Origin: Ferdinandcohnia salidurans
GTDB lineage: Bacteria > Bacillota > Bacilli > Bacillales > Bacillaceae_L
Reading direction: 5' to 3'
NCBI RefSeq assembly: GCF_042680725.1
Contig: NZ_JBHUEK010000004.1
Location: forward strand, 62,001 to 126,000
DNA length: 64,000 nucleotides
In this document: positions 25,209 through 32,754 of the stretch, piece after piece
Layout of the letters: every line of letters begins with the position of its first letter
Position numbering within the stretch: position 1 is the first letter of the stretch
Made by a program: the position numbers and the translations under genes
Notes under the pieces: model-generated
The model's input: the letters and a program-made list of their open reading frames with translations, nothing else
Database searches by the model: none
Told to the model about the DNA's origin: nothing

Positions 25209-26357
25209 ATGTCAAAAACAAGCATCCCTGATAAAGTGAAAATAAGACTGTGGGGAAAAGCAGCAGGAAGATGCCAATATGAAGGATGTAATGATCCTCT
25301 TTGGAAAGACTCGATAACTCAATCTGAATTTAATACAGCATACATTGCTCATATCATCGCAGATAGTCCAAATGGACCAAGAGGGCACGAAACACTTTCT
25401 GAAAAACTGGCAAAAGACATATCCAATTTAATGTTGATGTGTGATAAACACCATAGATTAATAGATAAGGAAGATGTTGAAGGTCATCCAGTCGAAAGAT
25501 TAATGGAAATGAAGAAAAAACATGAAATTCGAATTGAAATGGCAACCTCAATGAGTGAAGACCGAAAAAGCCATGTCTTATTATATGGTGCAAATGTCGG
25601 AGATCACAGTTCACCCATCTATTGGGAAAGAACAACACCAGCTATGTTACCTAATAGGTATCCAGCTGAGAAACCTGCCATTGAGTTAAGTTTAAAAAAT
25701 AGTCCATTTCACGATCATCAGGAAATGTATTGGACATTGGAGAGAGAAAGTTTAAGAAATCATTTTTCGGATAAAGTAAAACGAAGATTGGTACTTGGCG
25801 ATATCCAACATTTGTCTGTTTTTGCTTTAGCACCACAACCACTACTCATTGAGTTAGGTGTATTAATCTCAGATATTTGCCAAGCCGATGTATATCAATT
25901 GCACCGAGAACCGTCGGATTGGAAATGGCAAGATGATCCTGAAGGCTCTGAATACATCGTAGAAGAACCTGATATCATTCATGAAAAAGTAGCACTTAAT
26001 TTGTCACTAAGTGCTACGATTGACAATCAGAGGATCACGAATGTTTTAGGAACTGACACATCGATTTGGAATGTAACTATTTCTCATCCAAACAATGACT
26101 TCTTAAATAGTAGTGGTCAATTAAGTAAAATTCGTACAGTTTTTAGGGAATTACTGAATAAAATCAAAATGATGCATGGTCAGGATACGATTATTCATGT
26201 ATTTCCTGCTGTTCCTGTTTCAATAGCTGTTGAATTAGGACGAGTTTGGATGCCTAAAGCAGATTTGCCGCTTTCCTTATATGATGAAAAGGGTGGTTTC
26301 CACCACGCTTTTACCATTGGAGACACAGCACGTCAAAAAGAAAAAGTCTCGCTTTAA
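25209..26357 (+). CDS. cap5: CBASS effector Cap5 (HNH endonuclease-SAVED fusion)
   Basis: This 382-residue effector has an N-terminal HNH nuclease: zinc cysteines C22 and C27 (CQYEGC) and C78, the catalytic histidine in YIAHIIADS (H48), N73, and CDKHHRLID (H81, H82). From about residue 165 a SAVED domain follows, with the conserved region LVLGDIQHLSVFALAPQPLLIELGVLI and HVFPAVPVSIAVELGR. SAVED domains bind the cyclic nucleotide and drive oligomerisation, after which HNH cuts double-stranded DNA indiscriminately, killing or stalling the infected cell. It starts 12 bp after the E2-like gene with TAGAGGAGAAA as ribosome site. Confidence 0.92.
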   Translation: MSKTSIPDKVKIRLWGKAAGRCQYEGCNDPLWKDSITQSEFNTAYIAHIIADSPNGPRGHETLSEKLAKDISNLMLMCDKHHRLIDKEDVEGHPVERLMEMKKKHEIRIEMATSMSEDRKSHVLLYGANVGDHSSPIYWERTTPAMLPNRYPAEKPAIELSLKNSPFHDHQEMYWTLERESLRNHFSDKVKRRLVLGDIQHLSVFALAPQPLLIELGVLISDICQADVYQLHREPSDWKWQDDPEGSEYIVEEPDIIHEKVALNLSLSATIDNQRITNVLGTDTSIWNVTISHPNNDFLNSSGQLSKIRTVFRELLNKIKMMHGQDTIIHVFPAVPVSIAVELGRVWMPKADLPLSLYDEKGGFHHAFTIGDTARQKEKVSL

Positions 26358-26390
26358 ATCAATTTACACATTATTAAGTTGTAACTAACA

Positions 26391-26435
26391 AAACGAAAAG
26401 ACAAGGATATAGTTAATTCCTTGTCTTTCGTTTTT
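26391..26435. terminator. Bidirectional terminator (CBASS / SpoIID-like)
   Basis: AAACGAAAAGACAAGGA pairs with TCCTTGTCTTTCGTTT around a 10-nt loop and is flanked by A and T runs. It separates cap5 from the convergent SpoIID-like gene. A short TTCAACTA...TAGTTGAA hairpin of the repeat family follows at 26450-26475. Confidence 0.85.
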
Positions 26436-26495
26436 CATTGTCTCATTTATTCAACTAAAGCACCCTCTAGTTGAAGTAGATATTTATTATTTCTT

Positions 26496-27548
26496 CTATT
26501 CTCTTTGCACAATGAGCTTATCCGCGAAGCTTTCAGAAGAATCAATGTTAACTCCTGGATAATAATGATTAATAATTTCTATATAAGAGTAACCTTCCTT
26601 AGCCATTCCATTTGCTCCCCATTGACTCATACCTACACCGTGGCCATTTCCTTTAGTTTGGATTACTATACGATTTCCTTCTTTAGTAATAGTAAAGTCA
26701 GCAGAAGCTAAGCCTAGTGTTTCTCTTATATACTTTCCTGTAAATTCTTTACCACTGATTTCAACTACCCCAACTCTCTTCCCTGGAGTAGTTGAAACAA
26801 CTTTCACTAAAGGTGCTGAGTTATTTACAGTAACCCCCAATTTTGTTTCAAATTCTTTTACATTCAATTTCATCTGTTGTATATACTTTGGTGATTCTTT
26901 ATCCCAAGGGCTTTCTACACTTTTAAGATAAGGGTATGGATATTTCCAATAATGTTCCGAGTTCTCAGTAAAACCATTACCAGTTGAAAAATATTGAGCT
27001 TCAATGGGTTGCCCATTGTACGTTAAAATTTGTCCTTCAGTAGCTTTTACTGCATCTTCGATTTTTGAAATATAAGTCTGATACCTATCTCCCCATTGTC
27101 CTTGTAGTTCTGATTTTGTTTTAAATACTTGATGAAACTGAGTGTCAGAAACATCAGCACCTTTACCTACACCTGGCTTTGTATCACTCAACATTAGTCT
27201 TAATATGTACGTTCGTGCAGCAATAGCTTGAGCTTTCAATGCCTCAAACTCAAATGAAGGTGACATTTCAGATGAAACAACACCTGCAACATATTCTTCT
27301 AAAGGAAACTCCTCTATTTTCTTTGAATTATCCCTATATACTGATACCGCGATTGAAGAAGGATTAGTATCGGAAATATTATCTTTTATACTATTTCTCG
27401 GTAATTCAAGGTCACTTGCTAGAATGTCAGTAATGTTTTTTTCTTTGGAACCAAAAGAAACAACTATAGATGGGATTGCTAAAATAAGAGTACTTATTAC
27501 TATAATTAGTACTAACAATGGGGATATATTTTTCATTAAATTCTCCAC
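26496..27548 (-). CDS. SpoIID/LytB-domain protein (SpoIID paralogue)
   Basis: This 350-residue protein has an N-terminal transmembrane anchor (about 10-31) and a SpoIID/LytB domain from about 60. The catalytic glutamate is probably E94 in VVSSEMSPSFEFEALKAQAI, followed by AARTY. The end carries GNGHGVGMSQWGANGMA and INHYYPG, also SpoIID signatures. SpoIID is a lytic transglycosylase used in engulfment, acting in the space outside the membrane. This copy sits in the accessory island, not the usual spoIID position, so it is likely a paralogue with another wall-lytic job. Start at 27548 has AAGGGTGGAG upstream. Confidence 0.85.
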   Translation of the reverse strand: MENLMKNISPLLVLIIVISTLILAIPSIVVSFGSKEKNITDILASDLELPRNSIKDNISDTNPSSIAVSVYRDNSKKIEEFPLEEYVAGVVSSEMSPSFEFEALKAQAIAARTYILRLMLSDTKPGVGKGADVSDTQFHQVFKTKSELQGQWGDRYQTYISKIEDAVKATEGQILTYNGQPIEAQYFSTGNGFTENSEHYWKYPYPYLKSVESPWDKESPKYIQQMKLNVKEFETKLGVTVNNSAPLVKVVSTTPGKRVGVVEISGKEFTGKYIRETLGLASADFTITKEGNRIVIQTKGNGHGVGMSQWGANGMAKEGYSYIEIINHYYPGVNIDSSESFADKLIVQRE

Positions 27549-27935
27549 CCTTAAAAAAATACTAGACTTTATTTAGGTATATGAGATTCTATCAGTTTAA
27601 ATACCACTTTTTACACAAATTTACATATTACTTCTTCAACTATTAATGCCCCGTTTCTTTAAGTACAAAGCCTCACAATCTCTTCTAACACTAACATACA
27701 TATACAATTTTCTTATAAGTGTTATTCAATTAAATGGTCCGTTTACTTAATGAGAAAAAATCCCATATTATCAAAAAACACATATAATAGCTGTTGGACA
27801 TTTTCAAACAGTAAACTGTATTTTCTTTCATTTATCATTTCTTCTTTTTAATTAACCATTGCATTGTTCAATTAAATGCCAAAATCTTTTCGAATAGCAA
27901 GATTGAACAAAGGAAAAAAATATAATATAATAAAG

Positions 27936-27949
27936 GGAACGTATGTTCT
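27936..27949 (+). promoter_or_regulatory. LexA (DinR) SOS box upstream of yolD-like genes
   Basis: GGAACGTATGTTCT contains a perfect GAACN4GTTC palindrome and lies ten bases after a TATAAT (27921-27926). The position suggests SOS control of the yolD-like gene at 27992. The stretch 27549-27935 holds no gene; it has eroded repeat fragments near 27635, 27720 and 27860. Confidence 0.8.
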
Positions 27950-27991
27950 TTTTTGGCAAAGGAATCATTTGTGGAGAAAAGAGGTGACAAA

Positions 27992-28327
27992 ATGATCCGC
28001 GATAGAGGTAATAAAAAGTGGGTTTCACTAATGTTACCTGAACATGTAAAGATGTTGAGGGAATATAACGCAAGTTATAATAAGATTCCAAAACCGTCTC
28101 TTGATGAACAAAAATATGAACAGTTTAATGAAATTGTATCTGAGGCTATGGAAATGAATAATACCTTGGACGTTACTTATTATTTTCAAGGGGATGTCAA
28201 GCATTACATTGGCAATATTCACTATATCGATGTATTAAAAAAAGAGATAAGAATTATTGATCAACGGGCTGAAAAGCACTTTTTAAAATTAGAAAATATC
28301 ATAGGGATATCAAACTACAATGAATAA
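27992..28327 (+). CDS. YolD-like protein (copy 1)
   Basis: This 111-residue protein shows the YolD family pattern from its first residues: MIRDRGNKKWVSLMLPEHVKMLREY, then LDEQKYEQFNEIVSEAME, a beta region with YYFQGDVKHYIGNIHYIDVL, and RIIDQRAEKHFLKLENIIGI. The start at 27992 is chosen because GAGGTGAC lies just upstream; 27953 lacks a site. YolD proteins are encoded beside Y-family polymerases and are thought to act with them, in a manner not yet defined. A LexA box upstream supports SOS induction. Confidence 0.85.
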   Translation: MIRDRGNKKWVSLMLPEHVKMLREYNASYNKIPKPSLDEQKYEQFNEIVSEAMEMNNTLDVTYYFQGDVKHYIGNIHYIDVLKKEIRIIDQRAEKHFLKLENIIGISNYNE

Positions 28328-28366
28328 TATTCAGAAAAAATTGAGCAGAAGGAAGAGCAGTACTAA

Positions 28367-28765
28367 ATGAAAAGAACTATCTATATTGACATATCTTCAA
28401 AGAATAAACGTTTGAAATTTAAAAGATTTTTTAAAAAAAGTCTTGATAAAAAAATCAAATGGACAGCAATGATGCTGCCAGAGCATGTAAAAATACTTAG
28501 AGATTGGACGGAAGAAGACACGTATGAGCAAAAACCTGAACTTGATGAACAGCAAATTGAAGAGATGAATGGCATTCTTTGTGAGGCAATGGAGGAGGGG
28601 AGAGAATTAGTGATTACGCATTATGAAGGGAAACACCACAAACTCCTTCTCGGCACTATCCATCATTATGATGCTCTACAAAACAAACTGCATGTCATCG
28701 ATAAATTTGGGGAAGTTCACTATATCCCAGCAAACATGTTAGTCGATTTGCGTTTTTTCGGTTAA
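28367..28765 (+). CDS. YolD-like protein (copy 2) with non-native N-terminus
   Basis: From about residue 30 this 132-residue protein is a full YolD body (KIKWTAMMLPEHVKILRDW, PELDEQQIEEMNGILCEAME, LHVIDKFGEVHYIPANMLVD). Its first 29 residues (MKRTIYIDISSKNKRLKFKR...) are lysine-rich and unlike any YolD start, which should read MIRDRG. The matching missing start sits after the polymerase at 14604. I infer that the island insertion separated the two and that upstream sequence now supplies a substitute start codon. AGAAGGAAGAG lies before the ATG. Confidence 0.8.
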   Translation: MKRTIYIDISSKNKRLKFKRFFKKSLDKKIKWTAMMLPEHVKILRDWTEEDTYEQKPELDEQQIEEMNGILCEAMEEGRELVITHYEGKHHKLLLGTIHHYDALQNKLHVIDKFGEVHYIPANMLVDLRFFG

Positions 28766-28772
28766 TACTTTT

Positions 28773-28804
28773 AAAAAAAGCGTGATTTAAAAATCACGCT
28801 TTCT
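28773..28804. terminator. Bidirectional terminator (yolD / siderophore ABC)
   Basis: AAAGCGTGATTT pairs perfectly with AAATCACGCTTT around a 2-nt loop, with A and T flanks. It overlaps the last codons of the minus-strand permease. Confidence 0.85.
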
Positions 28805-29804
28805 TCAGCAAAAGATAAATAAAATAAGGTGCTCCTATAAGAGCAGTCATAATTCCAGCAGCAATACCTTCTGGTTCCACAATATTGCGCCCGATTGTAT
28901 CAGCAAATAATAATAGCCAACCACCAATCAGCACAGCAAGTGGGATAAAAAGCTGATGACATGCTCCTACTAATGTTTTTGCGATATGTGGAGCCATTAA
29001 ACCAATAAAGGCAATGCCACCAGTAACAGAAACAGCGGCAGCGGCTAATGCAACTGCTGTTAATAGTAAAAGCAGCCTTTCTTTTTCAATGGAGATACCT
29101 AGCCCAATTGCGGTCGTCTCACTTAAATTAAGGATATTTAAGCGATTCGCTTTAAAAAGAGTAAAGGGAATTAGCACAAGCAACCAAGGTAGGAGTGCCA
29201 GTATAAATGGCCAGTCTGTCCCCCATATATTCCCCGCTAACCATCTGGCAATAAAGTCTACTTTTTCACGTTCAGAGGAGGAAATGAGTAGGACCATTGT
29301 GCCTGATAAAGCCATTGAAAAACCAACTCCTATTAAGATTAGCCTTACTGGTTGGAGGCCTTCACTTTTGCTATATGAGAATAGATATATTAAGCATGCT
29401 GTTATGAGGGCACCGAAAAACGCTACAACAGGAAGCAAATAAATAAATGATCCGACATCAATCGGAGCATACAAAAAGAAGACCGAAATGCCTACACCTG
29501 CCCCAGAATTAATTCCAATGATTCCAGGATCTGCGAGGTCATTTCGTGTAATTCCTTGTAGGATAGCCCCGGATAGGGCGAGTGCCATTCCGGCAAGAAC
29601 TGTAATAACAATACGTGGTAAACGTACAGAGAATAACACAAATTCTTCTTTAAAAGACCCTTCTCCTAAAAGTGTAGGAATTAACCTATTGTAAGACAAG
29701 GAGGAGTATCCTAGTCCCATGCTAACGATAGTTGTTATGATGATCATTACAAAGATTCCAATGAGTAAAAAGCGATGTTTGTTACGTAAACTTGGATGGA
29801 TCAT
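28794..29804 (-). CDS. Siderophore ABC transporter permease (FecCD family), second subunit
   Basis: This 336-residue membrane protein has about nine to ten helices. FecCD signatures are visible: LGEGSF/RLPRIVITVLAGMALALSG (N-terminal RxPR motif), then GITRNDLADPGIIGINSGAG, and near the end GFIGLMAPHIAK with VGLM-type coupling to the ATPase. It overlaps the first permease gene by 4 bp, so it is the last gene of a four-gene import operon. It forms the iron-chelate channel across the membrane with its partner. Confidence 0.92.
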   Translation of the reverse strand: MIHPSLRNKHRFLLIGIFVMIIITTIVSMGLGYSSLSYNRLIPTLLGEGSFKEEFVLFSVRLPRIVITVLAGMALALSGAILQGITRNDLADPGIIGINSGAGVGISVFFLYAPIDVGSFIYLLPVVAFFGALITACLIYLFSYSKSEGLQPVRLILIGVGFSMALSGTMVLLISSSEREKVDFIARWLAGNIWGTDWPFILALLPWLLVLIPFTLFKANRLNILNLSETTAIGLGISIEKERLLLLLTAVALAAAAVSVTGGIAFIGLMAPHIAKTLVGACHQLFIPLAVLIGGWLLLFADTIGRNIVEPEGIAAGIMTALIGAPYFIYLLLKKA

Positions 29805-30808
29805 GAAAAAGCCTTACCTCCTTTATGGACAATGAATAGGAAGAAGGGAAGCCCCAATATGGCTACAATCGCAGGCACTGGTGTTTCAAAGGGGGCATTT
29901 AAATTTCGTCCAAGCGTATCTGCAAATACCATAAAGGTAGCACCAGCAACAGCTGACATCGGAAGAATATAGCGATAATCTGTTCCAACAATGGCTCTTA
30001 CAAAATGGGGAATCATCAAACCAAGAAAGGTAAGATTTCCAACGAGTGCAACCGATGCACCTGCAAGCATGATAACGATTACGAATAATAAAACCTTAAT
30101 CAGTAAAATTTTTTGACCTAACCCTATCGCAATTTCCTCATTTAGACTAAGAATTGTCAGCTGTCTCGAGAGAAACAGAGAAATCAAAATGCCGATTATG
30201 ATAAAAGGAACGATGACTTGAAGTTGAGCCCAAGTAGTTCCTATAATACCACCAGCACTCCACATTGAAACGTCTTTAGAAATATTAAAATATAGTGCAA
30301 TCCCATCGGCAACTGCATAGAGAAAAGCAGATACAGCAGCCCCAGCTAACACAATTCGAAGGGGAGAAAATCCTCCTTTTTTAGCTGAGCTGATACTTAT
30401 GACCAAAATGGTTCCAATGCCAGCTCCAATAAAACAGGCTATCATAATAGCAAAATAGTTAGCAGTAGGAACCAAAGCAATGGTTAAAGCAAGAGCTGCA
30501 TTAGCACCAGCCGTTAATCCAAGTATGCTAGGGTCTGCCAAAGGATTTCTCGTTACACCTTGCATAATAGCTCCTGCTACCGAAAGACCGGCTCCAACAA
30601 ATACGGCTGCTATTTCTCTAGGAACACGGATTTCGCGAATCATGGTGATGGTGTCGGTCTTTACGTTAGTTGAAAGAGCTAGCCATACTTCTTTCAAAGT
30701 CGTCTCAGCAGCCCCAAATACCAATGAAATAATAAACACGATGATGAAGAGCAGAATGCCCAAGGTAAGTTTCAGAATAAACGGAACTGAATTTGTGTAT
30801 TTTGTCAT
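29801..30808 (-). CDS. Siderophore ABC transporter permease (FecCD family), first subunit
   Basis: This 335-residue FecCD permease carries REIRVPREIAAVFVGAGLSVAG, then MQGVTRNPLADPSILGLTAGAN, and LTFLGLMIPHFVRAIVG near residue 275 at the ATPase contact. It is followed with a 4-bp overlap by the second permease and preceded by the binding-protein gene. Together they import ferric siderophore. The specific siderophore cannot be told from sequence. Confidence 0.92.
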   Translation of the reverse strand: MTKYTNSVPFILKLTLGILLFIIVFIISLVFGAAETTLKEVWLALSTNVKTDTITMIREIRVPREIAAVFVGAGLSVAGAIMQGVTRNPLADPSILGLTAGANAALALTIALVPTANYFAIMIACFIGAGIGTILVISISSAKKGGFSPLRIVLAGAAVSAFLYAVADGIALYFNISKDVSMWSAGGIIGTTWAQLQVIVPFIIIGILISLFLSRQLTILSLNEEIAIGLGQKILLIKVLLFVIVIMLAGASVALVGNLTFLGLMIPHFVRAIVGTDYRYILPMSAVAGATFMVFADTLGRNLNAPFETPVPAIVAILGLPFFLFIVHKGGKAFS

Positions 30809-30878
30809 AGTATCTCATCTTTTCCTTTTCAGAATAAAAGAAGAGGAATTCTCGTTAGAAGAACTCCCCCATATATAC

Positions 30879-31796
30879 TTAGTTGCCAAGAAATGATTCA
30901 ATGAAAAATTCTAGTTGATATTCAAGTGTAATTGGGTCGTTAAAGTAAAATTCCTTTGCATTTGCAACATAAGCTTGGTTGTTTTTAACAGCAGGAATAT
31001 TTTTATATGTTTCTGAATCCATAAAGGAAGTTTCTGTATCTTCTGCTTTACTCACAATTAGATAATCTCCTACAAACTCTGGAAGTACCTCTAAAGATAA
31101 CGAATAGTAACCTGCTTCTAGTGCCATTTCTTTTACCTTTTCTGGCATGTTCAATTTCATTTCTTGATATAAAATCTCTGTACCGCGTGCCCAGTTGTCA
31201 CCAAAAACATAAAGTTCCTTATCGAAGTTTTCAATGACTGTAACTGTTGCATCTTCACCAATTTTAGCCTTTATTTTTTCTCCGGCCTCATGGGCACGCT
31301 TTTTAAAGTCATCAATCCACTTTTGTGCTTCAGCTTCTTTGTTTACTAACTTACCGATTTCTAACTGTTGAGACAAGTAATCCAATTTTCCATAAGTAAA
31401 CGTTACGACAGGTGCAATTTTTTTTAATTTATCCACGTTTTTCATTGTAGAGAGACCGATGATTAGGTCCGGCTCTAGTTCAATGATTTTCTCGAGGTTT
31501 TCATCTGTTACTTCCTCGACACCGTCTAATTTATATCGAGGATTTCCTTTAGACCAAGAATCGACACCTACGACTGGTACATCCAAGGCCAGAACATTTC
31601 CTGCAAAAGTGGAAAGCACAACCACACGTTGTGGGTTTGCGGGCACTTCAACAGGTCCATTCTCAGATTGATATGTAATTGTATCAGAAGAACTTTCTTC
31701 GTTTGAGGTACCGGTTGATTCACTGGTACTGCCACCACAAGCAGCTAGACTAAATAGTAACAAGATTAGTAGAAAGGGGATTAATAGTTTCTTCAT
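30879..31796 (-). CDS. Siderophore-binding lipoprotein (ABC importer)
   Basis: This 305-residue substrate-binding lipoprotein has the lipobox SLAAC (modified C20), a Ser/Thr-rich linker, then a FepB/FhuD-type periplasmic-binding fold (ANPQRVVVLSTFAGNVLALDVPVVGVD; KIIELEPDLIIGL). It captures ferric siderophore outside the membrane. The start has AAAAGGAG upstream, and lies inside the end of the ATPase gene, giving an unusual 47-bp overlap. The YfiY-like family is the nearest group, but the ligand is unknown. Confidence 0.9.
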   Translation of the reverse strand: MKKLLIPFLLILLLFSLAACGGSTSESTGTSNEESSSDTITYQSENGPVEVPANPQRVVVLSTFAGNVLALDVPVVGVDSWSKGNPRYKLDGVEEVTDENLEKIIELEPDLIIGLSTMKNVDKLKKIAPVVTFTYGKLDYLSQQLEIGKLVNKEAEAQKWIDDFKKRAHEAGEKIKAKIGEDATVTVIENFDKELYVFGDNWARGTEILYQEMKLNMPEKVKEMALEAGYYSLSLEVLPEFVGDYLIVSKAEDTETSFMDSETYKNIPAVKNNQAYVANAKEFYFNDPITLEYQLEFFIESFLGN

Positions 31797-32592
31797 TTGA
31801 TTTTTCTCCTTTTAATAGATGATAAGTTAGACACATAGGTTTATTTGTTCGTGGATCTTTCCCAATGAGAGCATCAATATGAAACACTTCTCTTAGGACT
31901 TCGTTCGTAATCACATCTTCAGAAGTACCAGCCTTTACGATTTGACCATGTTTTAGGGCAATTATGTAATCAGCAAAACGTGCGGCATGATTTAAATCAT
32001 GTAGAACCATTACGATCGTCCGCTTCTGTTCTTGGTTAAGCTTATGTAGGAGCTCTAATATCTCAAGTTGATGCGCCATATCAAGGTAAGTTGTAGGTTC
32101 ATCTAGAAAAATCATCTCCGTCTCTTGAGCCAACGCCATGGCAATCCATACACGTTGGCGTTGTCCGCCAGAAAGTGCATCGACAGGGTGATATTTAAAA
32201 AAGGATGTCCCCGTAACGTCGAGCGCCCAGTTTATTACTTCAATGTCCTTATTTGTTAGGCGGCCAAATCCTTTTTGATAGGGAAAACGTCCGTAAGAAA
32301 CGATTTCACCTACTGTCAAGCCACTAGCGCTTTCAGGACTTTGAGGGAGTATAGCTAGCTTTTTTGCAAGTTTTTTCGTATTTTCCCTTGAGATACTTTC
32401 TCCATCCAAAATAATCGAACCAGATTGATGTGGGATTACACGTGACATCGCTTTTAACAGAGTAGATTTTCCGCAGCCATTTGAACCAATAATCGTTGTA
32501 ATCTTTTGATCAGGAATTTCAATACTTAAGTCCTTAACGATTAACCGGTCGCCATAGCCAATATGTAGATCCTTTGTAAAAAGCCGAACCAT
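31750..32592 (-). CDS. Siderophore ABC transporter ATP-binding protein
   Basis: This 280-residue ATPase has Walker A GSNGCGKST (residues 36-44), signature LSGGQRQRVW, Walker B MIFLDEPT and the switch histidine in MVLHDLNHAAR. It is the first gene of the operon; the order ATPase, binding protein, permease, permease is typical of Fec/Fhu systems. It powers ferric siderophore import. Two Fur boxes lie in the divergent promoter region upstream. Confidence 0.93.
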   Translation of the reverse strand: MVRLFTKDLHIGYGDRLIVKDLSIEIPDQKITTIIGSNGCGKSTLLKAMSRVIPHQSGSIILDGESISRENTKKLAKKLAILPQSPESASGLTVGEIVSYGRFPYQKGFGRLTNKDIEVINWALDVTGTSFFKYHPVDALSGGQRQRVWIAMALAQETEMIFLDEPTTYLDMAHQLEILELLHKLNQEQKRTIVMVLHDLNHAARFADYIIALKHGQIVKAGTSEDVITNEVLREVFHIDALIGKDPRTNKPMCLTYHLLKGEKSNEETINPLSTNLVTI

Positions 32593-32628
32593 GATATTCC
32601 TCCAGTTGTAAAATTTGAAAACTGATAT

Positions 32629-32688
32629 TGATAATCATTATCATTTCCAGCTATAATGATACTATAATTCTATTGATAATCATTGTCA
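32629..32688. promoter_or_regulatory. Two Fur boxes in a divergent iron-regulated promoter region
   Basis: TGATAATCATTATCA (32629-32643) is a perfect Fur 7-1-7 inverted repeat. TGATAATCATTGTCA (32674-32688) differs at one base. They lie between the siderophore ATPase (minus) and the ferredoxin-NADP reductase (plus), so iron would repress both directions through Fur, which is encoded at 49597. Confidence 0.92.
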
Positions 32689-32754
32689 ACTAGGTTTTTC
32701 ACAATAAAAAATTTGTTATGAATTTTATAGAAATATATACGAGGAGTGTTTTGA

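Larger units (their letters stand above)
14631..28455 (+). mobile_element. Candidate Tn554-family (recombinase-in-trio) integrative island
   Basis: The limits are inferred from the split yolD-like gene, not from proven ends. A Tn554-like tnpA-tnpB-tnpC trio starts about 140 bp inside the left limit, which is where Tn554 carries its trio. Cargo includes an IS1595 element, an ECF sigma pair, CBASS and a SpoIID-like gene. The right limit near 28455 is where YolD homology resumes. The trio may instead be a shorter element ending near 18296, with the rest acquired separately. Confidence 0.45.

Noticed and set aside
27992..28015. The second MIRDRG start (YolD copy 1) as a target duplication of the left fragment
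   Set aside because: The nucleotide sequences differ strongly (ATACGGGATCGCGG against ATCCGCGATAGAGG), so it is a paralogue, not a recent duplication.
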